From positions 62,001-126,000 of the forward strand of contig NZ_ATWI01000012.1 of the NCBI RefSeq assembly GCF_000421165.1: a DNA stretch of 64,000 nucleotides. Reading direction: 5' to 3'. Below are positions 19,930 through 29,930 of this stretch, piece after piece. Made by a program: the position numbers and the translations under genes. Origin of the DNA: Marinobacter daepoensis DSM 16072 (GTDB lineage: Bacteria; Pseudomonadota; Gammaproteobacteria; Pseudomonadales; Oleiphilaceae). How positions within the stretch are numbered: the stretch's first letter is position 1; every line of letters begins with the position of its first letter. The notes under the pieces are model-generated. The model had not been told where the DNA came from. It did no database searches and worked only from the letters and a program-made list of their open reading frames with translations.

Positions 19930-21300
19930 ATGCAGCCAGCGACAGACACCATTGCCGCCATTGCCACTGCCCCGGGACAAGCCGGTGTGGGAATCATCCG
20001 GGTCTCTGGGCCCAAAGCCGCCGACATTGCCCGCGCCGTTCTGGGCTTTGAGCCCAAACCCCGTTACGCCCACTACGGGCCCTTCCGGGATCAACAGGGT
20101 GAGCTGGTCGATGAAGGCATCGGCTTGTTTTTCCCGAATCCCCACTCGTTTACCGGGGAGGATGTGTTTGAACTCCAGGGCCACGGTGGCACGGTGATTC
20201 TCGATATCCTGTTACGAGAAGTCTGTAGCCTGGGGGCCCGCCTGGCCCGGCCGGGGGAGTTTTCTGAGCGGGCGTTTCTCAACGACAAACTCGATCTGGC
20301 TCAGGCAGAGGCCATTGCGGATCTGATTGAAAGCAGTTCTGAGCAGGCGGCCCGGTGCGCAGTGCGGTCCATGCAAGGCGTTTTTTCACAGCGTGTGGAT
20401 AACCTGGTAGATGCCATAACCCACCTGAGAATCTATGTGGAAGCGGCCATCGACTTTCCAGAAGAAGAGATCGACTTTCTGGCGGATGGCAAGGTTGGTT
20501 CGGATCTACAGGCGCTGCTCCAGGCTGTGGATAAGATTTTGTCTGAAGCTCAGCAAGGCACCATTCTCAGGGATGGTATGAAGGTGGTGATCGCCGGTCG
20601 TCCCAACGCTGGCAAGTCCAGCCTGCTCAATGCCCTGGCCGGGCGCGAAGCCGCCATTGTTACTGCCATTGAAGGCACCACCCGGGATGTGTTGCGGGAA
20701 CATATCCACATTGATGGCATGCCGCTGCACATTATCGATACTGCGGGCCTGAGGGACAGCCCGGATGAGGTTGAGCGCATCGGCATTGCCCGGGCGTGGG
20801 AAGAGATCCGCCAGGCCGACCGCATTCTGCTGATGGTCGACGCCACCACCACCGATAAAACGGAACCCCACGAAATATGGCCGGACTTTATTGATCAGCT
20901 CCCGGCGAATGCCCCGGTCACTGTGATCCGCAACAAGGTGGATTTGTCTGGCGAACCGGTTGGCATTAGTGCTGAGCCTCATCAGACCGCTCCGGTTATC
21001 CGGTTGGCGGCAAAAGCTTCCGAAGGACTTGAGGTGTTGCGAGACCACCTGAAAGACTGCATTGGCTTTGCCAGCACTACCGAAGGGGGATTTCTCGCCC
21101 GACGCCGGCACCTGGATGCGCTGGAACGGGCCAGGGACTCCCTGTTGCAGGGGCAACGCCAGTTGGAGGGCTACGGTGCCGGAGAACTGCTGGCCGAAGA
21201 CCTGCGTGCGGCCCAGGATGCTCTGGGCGAAATTACCGGACACCTGACTCCGGATGAGCTTCTGGGCAAGATATTCAGCAGTTTCTGCATCGGGAAGTAA
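19930..21300 (+). CDS. mnmE: MnmE, tRNA modification GTPase
   Basis: The 456-residue protein works with MnmG to install the (carboxymethyl)aminomethyl group at uridine 34 of certain tRNAs. It has an N-terminal folate-binding domain ([17 protein letters not shown]), a helical domain, a G domain with [17 protein letters not shown] and DTAGLRD, and the C-terminal CIGK tail whose Cys is required for modification. The partner mnmG is usually close by but here is about 29 kb away at 50545. Two perfect DnaA boxes (20394 and 20526) lie in the coding sequence. Confidence 0.97.
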   Translation: MQPATDTIAAIATAPGQAGVGIIRVSGPKAADIARAVLGFEPKPRYAHYGPFRDQQGELVDEGIGLFFPNPHSFTGEDVFELQGHGGTVILDILLREVCSLGARLARPGEFSERAFLNDKLDLAQAEAIADLIESSSEQAARCAVRSMQGVFSQRVDNLVDAITHLRIYVEAAIDFPEEEIDFLADGKVGSDLQALLQAVDKILSEAQQGTILRDGMKVVIAGRPNAGKSSLLNALAGREAAIVTAIEGTTRDVLREHIHIDGMPLHIIDTAGLRDSPDEVERIGIARAWEEIRQADRILLMVDATTTDKTEPHEIWPDFIDQLPANAPVTVIRNKVDLSGEPVGISAEPHQTAPVIRLAAKASEGLEVLRDHLKDCIGFASTTEGGFLARRRHLDALERARDSLLQGQRQLEGYGAGELLAEDLRAAQDALGEITGHLTPDELLGKIFSSFCIGK

Positions 21301-21361
21301 GGTGGTAAAAAAAGTTTAACTTCAACAAACGTTCCGGACACAAGAAGCTGGGCTTTCCGGT

Positions 21362-21395
21362 ACCCGGTAGCACTATCCATTGGCTGCTACCCGGG
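21362..21395 (+). terminator. Hairpin downstream of mnmE
   Basis: ACCCGGTAGCA pairs with TGCTACCCGGG apart from one bulged base, across a 12-base loop. It is GC-rich and 62 bases after the mnmE stop. Only a short TTT follows, so efficiency is uncertain. It also marks the left edge of the accessory block. Confidence 0.45.
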
Positions 21396-21474
21396 CTTTG
21401 AAATGGTATCATGAAGGGTGTTTCCGCGAGCACGGGATCTGGTTAGCCATGATACAAAATTTCCAAGAAAAAGA

Positions 21475-22224
21475 ATGACTAAGCCCAAGAGTAAAAGTCA
21501 GACGATTGAGCGTGCTTTTCTTATTTTTGATGAGCTGATGATCGCTGATCAGGATATTCCGACTCTGGCCGAACATTGCAATCTGACCTACAGCACGGCC
21601 TACCGGATTGTGCAGTTTCTGTACGATCAGGGCTATGTCCAGAAATCCAACGGCAAGAAATTCAAGCTGGGCTCCAAATTGATTCAGTTGGGGTTCCGGG
21701 CGTATGACAATACGAATCTGGTCCGTTCGGCCAGACCCTTTCTCGAAGCATTGAACGAGCAGACGCAGGATACCGTCCATCTGGCGGTGCGGGAGTCTGG
21801 CAATGTTGTGTATCTGGACAAACTGGCCGGTTATCGGGCTGTGAACATCAGCTCCAGTATTGGCGGCCGAAAATGTCTCCACAACACCGGTGTGGGGAAA
21901 GCGCTGTTATTGCTGAGCACCCCGGAGGAGTTGGCTGAAGTCTACGAGAGGGAAGGTGGGGTTCCCGAGCAGCGCCGTGAGTTTCTGCTTAATATGCAGC
22001 AGTATGCCCGGGAGGGGTACGCGCTGGATAACGGGGAAGACAGCCCGAATATTCGTTGTGTGGCTGCCCCCATCCTGGCTAAACCTGACCGCCTGGTGGC
22101 TGCGATCAGTGTTTCCAGTACAGTGGAGTATATGAACGATCAGAGAATCAATGAGTTGATTCAAGTCGTCAAAAACACCGCGGCCGATATCAGTGCGGAA
22201 GTTTATGGATACCGGCCGGGTTGA
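21475..22224 (+). CDS. IclR-family transcriptional regulator
   Basis: The 249-residue protein has an N-terminal winged helix-turn-helix (TIERAFLIFDELM, then LTYSTAYRIVQFLYDQGYV) and a C-terminal effector domain with HNTGVGKALLL and RCVAAPIL, the IclR layout. Such regulators usually control adjacent catabolic genes in response to a small acid. It converges on the FAD-oxidase end of the TRAP-aldolase operon, so that operon is the likely target. I start at ATG 21475; the GTG at 21418 would add 19 residues upstream of the normal N-terminus. Confidence 0.88.
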   Translation: MTKPKSKSQTIERAFLIFDELMIADQDIPTLAEHCNLTYSTAYRIVQFLYDQGYVQKSNGKKFKLGSKLIQLGFRAYDNTNLVRSARPFLEALNEQTQDTVHLAVRESGNVVYLDKLAGYRAVNISSSIGGRKCLHNTGVGKALLLLSTPEELAEVYEREGGVPEQRREFLLNMQQYAREGYALDNGEDSPNIRCVAAPILAKPDRLVAAISVSSTVEYMNDQRINELIQVVKNTAADISAEVYGYRPG

Positions 22225-22244
22225 CGCCCAGCCGGTTCACCATT

Positions 22245-23639
22245 TCAGTCCATGATTTTGCCAGGGTTAAGTAAACCCTGAGGGTCTACTGCCTGTTTGA
22301 CGGATTTCATCAGCGCCAGCTCCGACTCTGAGCGGGAATGGCTCAGCCATTTTTTCTTGTGCAGGCCAATACCGTGTTCCGCGGAGACGGACCCTGAGAA
22401 GTCCCGTGTAATCCGGTAGACCTCAGATTCAATGGCGTGCTCCATCTCCTTTCCTCCCTGTACCGGCCCGGCAACCAAGTGTAGGTTGCCATCACCAACG
22501 TGACCGAAGAACAGGGTGATCAGGTTCGGGAAGCGCTCGTCCAGAGTTGCCTTGAGTTGGTCGGCAAAATCACCGATTCGGTTCAGGCTTACCGAGACAT
22601 CGAAGTTGATGGTTGGGGCATTGATTGACAGAATTTCCGAGACGCAATCGCGTAGTTGCCAGAGCTCTTCCGTTTCCCGCTCAGAGCTGGCCAGCACCGC
22701 GTTCTCGACCGTGCCGTTTTCGAAGGCATCGGCCATCAGTTGCTCAAACTTCGGGTAGTCTTGCTCGGGGTGGCTGCTTTGAACGTCGAAGAGCAGGTAG
22801 TAGCCATAATCACGGTCAAACTGGTCAGGCCGCCCAAGGGTTTTCAGTGCAAACTGATAGTAATCTGGCCACATCAGTTCGAACGCACTGACGTGGCCGG
22901 AAAAGGCGGTCTGCGCTTGTTTCAGGAATTGCAAACCCTGATCGTAGTTGGCAAAGGCAATCAGGGCCGTGTTGGCGCCGCCTACCCCCGGGCTCAGTTT
23001 GAGCACGGCCCTGGTGATGATGCCAAGTGTACCCTCAGAGCCGATGAACAACTGGCGAAGATCAAGCCCGGTGTTGTTCTTTTTCATGGATTGCATCAGG
23101 TCCAGCACCTGGCCATCGGCCAGGACGACTTCCAGCCCCAGCACCAGATCGCGCATCACACCGTAACGGATGACCCGATTGCCTCCGGCATTGGTCGCAA
23201 TGTTGCCGCCAATCTGGCAGGAGCCCCGTGCGCCCAGATCCAGTGCAAACATCCAGCCTTCCGACTCTGCCTGTTCCTGGATGGTTTGCAGAACGGCTCC
23301 CGCCTGCACACGCATGGTGCCAACGGCCGAATCCAGTTCTTCAATGGCATTCATCCGTGCCAGAGAGAGCAACAGGCAACCCTCGGAGGGCACAGCGCCT
23401 CCGGCAAGACCGCTCAGGCCACCCTGGGGGACGACAGGAATGCTATGGCGGGCACACACAGCCATCACGTCTGATACCTGTTTGGTGGAACGTGGGGTGA
23501 CCAGCGCCAGGGGCTGTCCCGCGCGCTCGTCACTCCAGTCATGCAGGTGGGCGGGCGGAACATCCTGATGCAGGTCTCTCTCGTCGAGGCAGTCTGCCAG
23601 TTCGGCGAACAGGACCTTCAGATCAGTACTTGGCTTCAT
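22245..23639 (-). CDS. FAD-linked 2-hydroxyacid dehydrogenase (GlcD/D-lactate dehydrogenase type)
   Basis: The 464-residue flavoprotein has the PCMH-type FAD-binding domain with PVVPQGGLSGLAGGAVPS near residue 70 and GSCQIGGNIATNAGG near 140. The C-terminal FAD-oxidase domain ends with FFGHVGDGNLH and SAEHGIGLHKKKWL, the conserved His-containing motifs of D-lactate, glycolate and D-2-hydroxyglutarate dehydrogenases. It should oxidise a D-2-hydroxyacid to a 2-oxoacid. As last gene of the operon after the 4-hydroxy-2-oxoacid aldolase, it may generate the aldolase substrate from a 2,4-dihydroxy acid; this is inference. It sits 24 bases after the aldolase. Confidence 0.88.
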   Translation of the reverse strand: MKPSTDLKVLFAELADCLDERDLHQDVPPAHLHDWSDERAGQPLALVTPRSTKQVSDVMAVCARHSIPVVPQGGLSGLAGGAVPSEGCLLLSLARMNAIEELDSAVGTMRVQAGAVLQTIQEQAESEGWMFALDLGARGSCQIGGNIATNAGGNRVIRYGVMRDLVLGLEVVLADGQVLDLMQSMKKNNTGLDLRQLFIGSEGTLGIITRAVLKLSPGVGGANTALIAFANYDQGLQFLKQAQTAFSGHVSAFELMWPDYYQFALKTLGRPDQFDRDYGYYLLFDVQSSHPEQDYPKFEQLMADAFENGTVENAVLASSERETEELWQLRDCVSEILSINAPTINFDVSVSLNRIGDFADQLKATLDERFPNLITLFFGHVGDGNLHLVAGPVQGGKEMEHAIESEVYRITRDFSGSVSAEHGIGLHKKKWLSHSRSESELALMKSVKQAVDPQGLLNPGKIMD

Positions 23640-23663
23640 GACATACTCGTTATCTGTGGGGTT

Positions 23664-24692
23664 TCAATTAGACGGATTGTTTTTGGCCATGGTCAGTGCC
23701 AGGTCTTCAATCATGTCTTCCTGGCCACCGACAGTTCCCCGCCGGCCCAGTTCCACAAGTATATCCCGGGCAGACACGCCGTATTTCTGACCGGCCCGCT
23801 GAGCAAACAGCAGGAACGAGGAATAGACACCGGCATAGCCCAGAGTAAGCGCGTCCCGGTCGACCCTGATCGGCTGGTCCATCATCGGTACCACTCGGTC
23901 TTCAGCGACATCCATGATTTTGTAGAGATCCACGCCGGTGTTCACTCCCATGCGGTCAAGCACAGCACAGAACACTTCTAGAGGGGTATTGCCCGCACCG
24001 GCACCCAGGCCTGCAACGGACCCGTCAATCCGGGTGGCTCCGGCCTCAATGGCCGTGAGTGAGTTGGCAATGCCCATGCCCAGGTTGTGGTGGCCGTGGA
24101 AGCCGACCTCAACGTTATCCGGAAGTTCTTTTCGCAACAGACCAATTCGATCAGCGACGTCGTCTGGCAGCATGTAGCCGGCGGAGTCGGTGGCGTAGAT
24201 GCAGTTAGCGCCGTAGGAGACCATCAGCCTGGCCTGCTCCAGAAGCTTCTCCGGGGTGCTCATGTGGGCCATCATCAAAAAGCCAACGGTGTCCATGCCC
24301 ATTTCCCGGGCCATGCCAATGTGCTGTTCGGAGACATCGGCTTCGGTGCAGTGCGTGGCCACCCGAATGGTGGAAACGCCGCAGTCCCGTGCCATTTTAA
24401 GGTGATCGACGGTGCCAATGCCCGGTAGCAGCAGTGCCGATACCCTGGCGTTCTTCATTTTCGGTATGACCGCGTTGAGGTATTCTTCATCGCTGTGGGC
24501 GGGGAACCCGTAGTTCACGGAGCGTCCGCCAAGGCCATCTCCATGAGTGATCTCAATCAGTGGAATGCCAGCATCGTCCATACCTGTTGCGATATCCACC
24601 ATCTGCTCCAGGCTGATCTGGTGGCGCTTTGCGTGCATACCGTCGCGCAGGCTCATATCGTGCAGTGTGACGTTCTTACCTTTTAAATTCAT
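23664..24692 (-). CDS. 4-hydroxy-2-oxovalerate aldolase (DmpG/MhpE type)
   Basis: The 342-residue protein is a DRE-TIM metallolyase that splits 4-hydroxy-2-oxoacids to pyruvate and an aldehyde. It shows [13 protein letters not shown] near residue 13 with the catalytic Arg-Asp and His, [25 protein letters not shown] with metal-ligand histidines, and [10 protein letters not shown]. It is encoded directly after the acylating aldehyde dehydrogenase (15-base gap), matching the known DmpFG channelling complex. No hydratase or ring-cleavage gene typical of aromatic meta-cleavage clusters is nearby. Confidence 0.94.
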   Translation of the reverse strand: MNLKGKNVTLHDMSLRDGMHAKRHQISLEQMVDIATGMDDAGIPLIEITHGDGLGGRSVNYGFPAHSDEEYLNAVIPKMKNARVSALLLPGIGTVDHLKMARDCGVSTIRVATHCTEADVSEQHIGMAREMGMDTVGFLMMAHMSTPEKLLEQARLMVSYGANCIYATDSAGYMLPDDVADRIGLLRKELPDNVEVGFHGHHNLGMGIANSLTAIEAGATRIDGSVAGLGAGAGNTPLEVFCAVLDRMGVNTGVDLYKIMDVAEDRVVPMMDQPIRVDRDALTLGYAGVYSSFLLFAQRAGQKYGVSARDILVELGRRGTVGGQEDMIEDLALTMAKNNPSN

Positions 24693-24707
24693 TGGAGTAG
24701 CTCCTGC

Positions 24708-25619
24708 TTAGCCGCGCTCGGGTAGTGAAATGACGCCGTTATGGGCTTCTTCGGCAAACATCTCTGCCGTCCGCAGGCCCGCTGCGGTCATGATGTCCAG
24801 ATTACCGGCGTACTTCGGCAGGAAGTCGCCCAGGCCTTCCACTTCCAGGAACAGGGACACACGGTTGCCGTCGAAGACCGGGCCGTTAACCAGGCGATAG
24901 CCGGGCACATATTTTTGCACCTCTTTCACCATGGCATGGACCGATTCGGTGATGGCCACCTGGTCCGGTTCACCTTCGGTTAGACAGTGAACGGTGTCGC
25001 GCATGATCAGGGGAGGCTCAGCCGGATTGATGATGATAATGGCCTTGCCCTCGCGGGCTCCGCCGACCTTCTCCACGGCACTGGCGGTGGTGCGGGTGAA
25101 TTCGTCGATGTTTTTGCGGGTACCCGGGCCAACCGAGCGGGATGAGACCGTGGCGATAATCTCACCGTAGTTCACCGGTTGTACGCGGGACACGGCCGCC
25201 ACCATGGGGATGGTGGCTTGCCCGCCACAGGTCACCATATTGACGTTCATCTCCAGGTTGCGGGCATGGTCTGCCAGGTTCACCGGTGGCACACAGAAGG
25301 GGCCAATCGCTGCGGGGGTGAGATCCACCATGATTACGCCCAGCTCGTTCAGTTTGCGGCTGTTTTCCGCATGAACGTAGGCCGAGGTGGCGTCAAAGGC
25401 GATGCGGATGTCATCTGAAATCACATGTTCGAGCATGCCATCCACGCCCGTGGCACAGGTTTTGATCCCCATCTCCGCGGCGCGTTTGAGGCCCTCGGAT
25501 TCCGGATCGATCCCCACCATCCAGACGGGCTCAATCCACTCGGATCGTTGCATTTTCATCAGCAGGTCGGTGCCGATGTTGCCGGGGCCAATAATGACCG
25601 CTTTCAGTTTCTTACTCAT
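24708..25619 (-). CDS. Acetaldehyde dehydrogenase, acylating (DmpF/MhpF type)
   Basis: The 303-residue protein converts acetaldehyde to acetyl-CoA with NAD and CoA. The Rossmann motif [15 protein letters not shown] is at the N-terminus, the catalytic Cys is in [13 protein letters not shown] near residue 130, and HCLTEGEPD follows later. It forms a complex with the downstream aldolase and passes the aldehyde through a channel in characterised homologues. It lies 16 bases after the TRAP large permease, which places transport and cleavage in one operon. Confidence 0.94.
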   Translation of the reverse strand: MSKKLKAVIIGPGNIGTDLLMKMQRSEWIEPVWMVGIDPESEGLKRAAEMGIKTCATGVDGMLEHVISDDIRIAFDATSAYVHAENSRKLNELGVIMVDLTPAAIGPFCVPPVNLADHARNLEMNVNMVTCGGQATIPMVAAVSRVQPVNYGEIIATVSSRSVGPGTRKNIDEFTRTTASAVEKVGGAREGKAIIIINPAEPPLIMRDTVHCLTEGEPDQVAITESVHAMVKEVQKYVPGYRLVNGPVFDGNRVSLFLEVEGLGDFLPKYAGNLDIMTAAGLRTAEMFAEEAHNGVISLPERG

Positions 25620-25635
25620 ACTTATCTCTCGCCTG

Positions 25636-26919
25636 TCAGCTGTTGATCAGGTTGCCAAGGCCCAGCGAAATCGCGGGTACGTAGGTGATTAGAAGCAATG
25701 CAGCCAGCATCACAATCAGGAAAGGCACCGCACTGCGCATGATTTTCTCAAGCGACAGCGACGCTACCCGGGAGGCGACAAAGAGATTGACGCCGACGGG
25801 CGGGGTGATCATGCCGATCGCCAGGTTTACGATCATGATGATGCCGAAATGAATCGGGTCGACCCCGATGTTGTTGGCGATGGGCAGCAGGATCGGCGTC
25901 AGGATGATGACGGCCGCCAGAGTTTCCATGAAGGTGCCGATGATCAGCAGCAGGATGTTGATCAGAAGCAATAGCATCAGTGGATCACTGATGAATTCCA
26001 TCACCCATTCGGTTAGCTGGACCGGAATACGTTCAATGGTCAGTACCCGCCCGAAAATGGTCGCGGCGCCGACAATGATCATGATGGTGGCGGTTACCAG
26101 TGCTGAGTCCGCCAGGATCTGGTAGAGCGATTTGAGGTTCAGTTCCCGATACAGGAACAGACCGACAATCAGGCCGTAGAATACCGCGACGGCAGCGGCT
26201 TCGGTGGGGGTAAAAACGCCTCCGTAAATGCCGCCGAGAATGATCACCGGTACCAGCAGAGCCCACTTGGCATCCCAGACCGTGGCAAGGGCTTGCTTTA
26301 TACTGGGACTGGGTTCTTTGAGGCCAATCCCTTCGCGTCGGCTTACCAGCCAGGCATAACCAATGAGAAACAGGCCGATGATCAGGCCCGGGACGATGCC
26401 CGCCAGGAACAGACCGGTCACCGAGACGTTGGCGGAAGAGGCGTAGATCACCATCGGAATGCTGGGAGGGATGACAATGCCCAGGCTGCCGGCAGAGGCA
26501 ATCAGGCCACTGGAAAAGGCGGGCCGGTAGCCGTTCCGGGTCATTGCTGGCAACAGAATGGCGCCGACCGCCGCGACCGTGGCAGGTCCGGAGCCTGAGA
26601 TGGCACCAAAAAACATGCAGGTCACCACGGCGATTACTGCCATACCGCCATTGAACCGGCCGAACAGAATCTTGCCGACTGCCAGCAGCCGCTCGGATAA
26701 GCCGCCATGGCTCATCAGGTTACCGGCCAGAATAAAGAAGGGCACCGCCATCAGAGGGAACGAATCGATCGAGGTCACCAGCCCCTGGGCCACGTAACTT
26801 GAGCTGACTTTTCCGCTGAAGAGCAGGGCAGCGGTTGAGGCCAGCCCCAGAGCAATAGCAATCGGCACGCTTGCCATCAGTAACAGGCCGAACAAACCAA
26901 ACAGAATCAAAGCGGTCAT
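25636..26919 (-). CDS. dctM: TRAP transporter large permease (DctM)
   Basis: The 427-residue protein is the 12-helix ion-coupled permease of a tripartite ATP-independent periplasmic transporter. It has [19 protein letters not shown] near residue 60, [13 protein letters not shown] and the C-terminal [14 protein letters not shown], conserved DctM positions. Its ATG overlaps the small-permease stop by ATGA. The solute is probably an organic acid that feeds the downstream 2-hydroxyacid dehydrogenase and aldolase. Confidence 0.95.
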   Translation of the reverse strand: MTALILFGLFGLLLMASVPIAIALGLASTAALLFSGKVSSSYVAQGLVTSIDSFPLMAVPFFILAGNLMSHGGLSERLLAVGKILFGRFNGGMAVIAVVTCMFFGAISGSGPATVAAVGAILLPAMTRNGYRPAFSSGLIASAGSLGIVIPPSIPMVIYASSANVSVTGLFLAGIVPGLIIGLFLIGYAWLVSRREGIGLKEPSPSIKQALATVWDAKWALLVPVIILGGIYGGVFTPTEAAAVAVFYGLIVGLFLYRELNLKSLYQILADSALVTATIMIIVGAATIFGRVLTIERIPVQLTEWVMEFISDPLMLLLLINILLLIIGTFMETLAAVIILTPILLPIANNIGVDPIHFGIIMIVNLAIGMITPPVGVNLFVASRVASLSLEKIMRSAVPFLIVMLAALLLITYVPAISLGLGNLINS

Positions 26920-27398
26920 GCGGTTTTACCCCCGCTCAGGATGGCGTGGATTTCCTGATAAATGGCTTGTAGCAGGCGCAGTACGGTCAAAGACAGACCG
27001 ACCACGGGGGCAAGATAGACATAGCCCATGGGCACACCCAGAGACGCGGATTGCTGGTTGAAGCGGAAGATTTTCTCCGTCAGGGCAATTCCTTCTTTGA
27101 TCACCAAACCGCAGAACACCATAAAGACGATGTACGTCATGATGTTGATATGATGGCTGAAGCGCTGTGGGAACTTTTGTGAAAAGGCGGTGACCCGAAT
27201 GTGGGCGTGCTTTTTCACGGCATAGCTGGTCCCGATCCAGGTGACCCAGATAAACAGATACCGGGCCAGTTCTTCCGACCAGGTGATGGACGAGCCAATA
27301 ACAAAACGCATGAAAATCTGAGCGATAATCAGGGCCGACATAATACTGATCAGTGCGACCAGGAGGATTTCTTCAAAGTATTTGTCAAGGAACTTCAT
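26916..27398 (-). CDS. dctQ: TRAP transporter small permease (DctQ)
   Basis: The 160-residue protein has four predicted membrane helices (LLVALISIMSALIIAQIFMRF; LFIWVTWIGTSYAV; MTYIVFMVFCGLVI; YVYLAPVVGLSLTVL) and the ITWSEELARYLFIW motif of DctQ subunits. It sits between the binding protein (47-base gap) and the large permease, with which it overlaps by four bases. Confidence 0.93.
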   Translation of the reverse strand: MKFLDKYFEEILLVALISIMSALIIAQIFMRFVIGSSITWSEELARYLFIWVTWIGTSYAVKKHAHIRVTAFSQKFPQRFSHHINIMTYIVFMVFCGLVIKEGIALTEKIFRFNQQSASLGVPMGYVYLAPVVGLSLTVLRLLQAIYQEIHAILSGGKTA

Positions 27399-27445
27399 GG
27401 TAGGGCCTCTTACCAGGCAGGCGCAGGGCCTGCCTGGAGGTGCTG

Positions 27446-28450
27446 TTATTGAGCCGCCTCGATTACGCGTTTAGCAAAGTCAGCACCAACAATGTCTTCG
27501 ACACGGTCGTAGACTGGCTTCATTTGTGATGAGAAGCTCTTGAGTTGCTCTGGTGTCAGGGTGGTGATGGTTATTCCCTTTTCTACCAGTTCGGCTGTAG
27601 CCGCCTCGTCAGCTTCCAGGGCAAGGCCGCGCTGGTAGGCTTTGGCATCCTGAAACACCTGACTGAAGATCGCTTGTTGCTGATCAGACATCCGGTACTG
27701 GACTTCCGGGTTCATCAGGACAACAAACGGGGAGTAAATGTGGTTGGTTTTGCTGATGTACTTCTGTACTTCATCAAAACGCATGTCGCGGAACAGATTG
27801 ATGGGGCCTTCCTGGGCTTCAAAAGTGCCTTGCTGCAGCGCGGTGTATAGCTCGTTGAAGGCCAAAGGTGCCGGGTTGGTCCCCAGCTCACGCCAGGCCA
27901 TCAGATGGATCTGGTTTTCCATGGTGCGCATGTCCAGACCCTTCAGGTCTTCGGCTGTGTGAACAACCTGGCGGTCGTTGGTCAGTTGGCGAAAACCGTT
28001 TTCCCAGTAACCCAGGCCAACGATTCCGACGCCATCGAGACTGCTGAGCAGCTCCTGGCCGATATCACCATCCAGTACCTTGTAGACCGAGTCTCTATTC
28101 TGGAAAAGAAAGGGCATGTCCAGGGCGAAAAACTGTTTATTGAAGCTGGCCAGTGGCGCGGAGGACACAAACACCATGTCGATGTTGCCAAGCTGAATGC
28201 TCTCGATCAGTTCCCGTTCGCCGCCGAGCTGGCCGTTGGGGAAAATCTCCAGACCAACCTTACCGTCGGTGCGCTCGCGCAGTTCCTTGTCCATGTATTC
28301 CAGCGCCAGGTGGCCGGTATTGGTGGCGGAGGCGGCATGGGCGGCCTTAATGGTTATCTCTGGAGCAGCCTGTGCCTGACTAAAGGTGAAAGTGGTAGCC
28401 AGGGTGCTGGCCAAGACGAGTTTACTGCCAATCTGTAACAGTTTTTTCAT
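27446..28450 (-). CDS. dctP: TRAP transporter solute-binding protein (DctP)
   Basis: The 334-residue periplasmic receptor has a signal peptide (KLVLASTLATTFTFSQAQAA) cleaved near residue 28. Family motifs follow: GHLALEYMDKELRERTDGKVGLEIFPNGQLG, DMRTMENQIHLMAWRELG with the ligand-carboxylate Arg, and LYTALQQGTFEAQEGP. It is first in the operon, behind a good promoter (28522-28551). Family members bind 2-hydroxy or dicarboxylic acids; the ligand here is not known. Confidence 0.93.
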   Translation of the reverse strand: MKKLLQIGSKLVLASTLATTFTFSQAQAAPEITIKAAHAASATNTGHLALEYMDKELRERTDGKVGLEIFPNGQLGGERELIESIQLGNIDMVFVSSAPLASFNKQFFALDMPFLFQNRDSVYKVLDGDIGQELLSSLDGVGIVGLGYWENGFRQLTNDRQVVHTAEDLKGLDMRTMENQIHLMAWRELGTNPAPLAFNELYTALQQGTFEAQEGPINLFRDMRFDEVQKYISKTNHIYSPFVVLMNPEVQYRMSDQQQAIFSQVFQDAKAYQRGLALEADEAATAELVEKGITITTLTPEQLKSFSSQMKPVYDRVEDIVGADFAKRVIEAAQ

Positions 28451-28521
28451 GTTTGCCTCGTTTAGTCATTGTTGCCGTTGTTTTTATCGGTTTACTCGTA
28501 ATGTCGAGATGCTGATGGCGG

Positions 28522-28551
28522 AGAATAGGTAAAAAAACCTAAATGTGTCAA
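28522..28551 (-). promoter_or_regulatory. Promoter of the TRAP-aldolase operon
   Basis: On the minus strand TTGACA (28551-28546) and TATTCT (28527-28522) are 18 bases apart and upstream of the binding-protein start at 28450. The -35 matches consensus exactly. Confidence 0.55.
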
Positions 28552-28619
28552 ATGGCGAATTATAATTTCACAATGTGGAAAATTTTTGATCATTTATAGT
28601 ACGCGTTGATACCACTTCA

Positions 28620-28664
28620 TTGACATTTTATTGTTCCTTTTGTAGAACGTTCTATAAATAGAAC
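28620..28664 (+). promoter_or_regulatory. Promoter with overlapping palindromic operator of the XRE-cupin gene
   Basis: TTGACA (28620-28625) and TAGAAC (28643-28648) are 17 bases apart. The -10 region is embedded in TAGAACGTTCTA (28643-28654), and GTTCTATAAATAGAAC (28649-28664) overlaps it, giving three GAAC half-sites. A dimeric HTH protein bound here would block the promoter, so autorepression by the XRE protein is the simplest reading. Confidence 0.55.
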
Positions 28665-28680
28665 ACTGGGAGTGGTTTAC

Positions 28681-29211
28681 ATGGATCAGCTTTCTCTCGA
28701 AACCCTGGGGCGACACCTGCAGTCCCTGCGGGTGGCTCGCGGATGGTCGCTCTCCGGGCTTGCCGCCGCCGCAGGTGTTGCCAAATCGAATCTGTCCCGC
28801 CTGGAACAGGGAAACGGGAATCCGACGCTCGATACCATCTGGCGACTGGCGGTTCAGCTCAATGTCCCCTTCGGCAATCTGGTTGCCCCCATCCGTGTTC
28901 CGGTTGGTGAGGAGGGGGTGCAGGTCCGGCTTGTGGATCAGGGTGGGGACAACCCCAGGGTAGACGCTTACTGGATGTCCTGTGCCCCCAACACCACGCG
29001 CATGGCGGAGGGCCATACGCCGGGGACGGTGGAGTCTGTGACCGTGATCAGTGGTCAACTGGAAGTCGGTGTCACCGGCCAAAGCCAGCATTTGCGGGCC
29101 GGGCAGAGCCACACCTTTGATGCTGAGCAGCCACACCTTTACCGGACACGGGAAGCCTGGGCGACGTTACTGGTGACCATCGTGTACCAGAAAGACGGTG
29201 ACGAGTCATGA
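28681..29211 (+). CDS. XRE-family regulator with C-terminal cupin domain
   Basis: The 176-residue protein has an N-terminal helix-turn-helix (LGRHLQSLRVARGWSLSGLA, then VAKSNLSRLEQGNGNPTLDTIW) and a C-terminal cupin half-barrel with SVTVISGQLEVGV and GQSHTFDAEQPHLYR. The XRE-cupin architecture is usual for regulators sensing small metabolites. GGGAG eight bases before ATG 28681 decides that start over the GTG at 28672. It overlaps azlC by four bases and is divergent from the TRAP operon. Control of AzlCD export is likely. Confidence 0.9.
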   Translation: MDQLSLETLGRHLQSLRVARGWSLSGLAAAAGVAKSNLSRLEQGNGNPTLDTIWRLAVQLNVPFGNLVAPIRVPVGEEGVQVRLVDQGGDNPRVDAYWMSCAPNTTRMAEGHTPGTVESVTVISGQLEVGVTGQSQHLRAGQSHTFDAEQPHLYRTREAWATLLVTIVYQKDGDES

Positions 29212-29927
29212 ACGATCAGGCAATCAGCGCGGGTGGCCGCGCCTGGGTAAAAGGGGTACGGGATGCGATTCCGCTGCTCGGGGGCTACATTCCGGTGGCG
29301 ATTTCCTTTGGCCTGATCGCCAATCAGTCGGGTTTCAGCAGCTGGGAAGCCATCATCATCTCTCTGGTCATCTATGCGGGGGCCTCCCAGTTCCTGTTTG
29401 TCGGCATGGTGGCCTCGGGAGCCCCTTTGTGGCTTGTGGTGGTGATGACGCTGCTGATCAATGCCCGGCATCTGGTTTATGCCCCGAACCTGGCTCCCTG
29501 GCTCACCGGAAACCGGTGGTGGTTCTGGTTGATGCACGGGCTGACGGATCAGGTTTTCGCCCTGGCGCACACCCGCCTGCCGGCGTTGCCGTCATCGGAG
29601 CGCCTGGGGTGGTTCACTGGCGCCATGTTGCTGGCCTGGTTCAGTTGGGTGGGAGGCACGGCCCTGGGCGCTTTCGCGGGGCAGGAGCTGACCGGGCGCT
29701 GGCCATTGCTGAACGACGTGATGCCCTTTGCGCTACCGGCCCTGTTCGTGGTGCTGCTGGCCCCGAGATTTACCTCCTGGTTATGGGCTGCGGCCCTGGG
29801 GTGTGCCATTGTCGTGGCGTTGTTGTTTGCGGCCAATGGCCTGCCTAATGTGGCGATACCGGTTGCGGCGCTTCTGGGCGCGGCGGTGTTCTTTGTAATG
29901 CAATCCAATACACGGGCGGAGGTTTAA
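29208..29927 (+). CDS. azlC: AzlC-type branched-chain amino acid exporter, large subunit
   Basis: The 239-residue membrane protein has several hydrophobic segments and the AzlC signature region GYIPVAISFGLIANQSG, then YAGASQFLFVGMVASGAP and NARHLVYAPNLAPWL. With AzlD it forms an inner-membrane exporter of branched-chain or related amino acids. It starts inside the end of the XRE-cupin gene (ATGA), so regulator and transporter are translationally coupled. Confidence 0.9.
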   Translation: MNDQAISAGGRAWVKGVRDAIPLLGGYIPVAISFGLIANQSGFSSWEAIIISLVIYAGASQFLFVGMVASGAPLWLVVVMTLLINARHLVYAPNLAPWLTGNRWWFWLMHGLTDQVFALAHTRLPALPSSERLGWFTGAMLLAWFSWVGGTALGAFAGQELTGRWPLLNDVMPFALPALFVVLLAPRFTSWLWAAALGCAIVVALLFAANGLPNVAIPVAALLGAAVFFVMQSNTRAEV

Positions 29928-29930
29928 CGC

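Noticed and set aside
22225..22244. Terminator between the convergent IclR and FAD-oxidase genes
   Set aside because: The 20-base gap holds no stem with a T-run.
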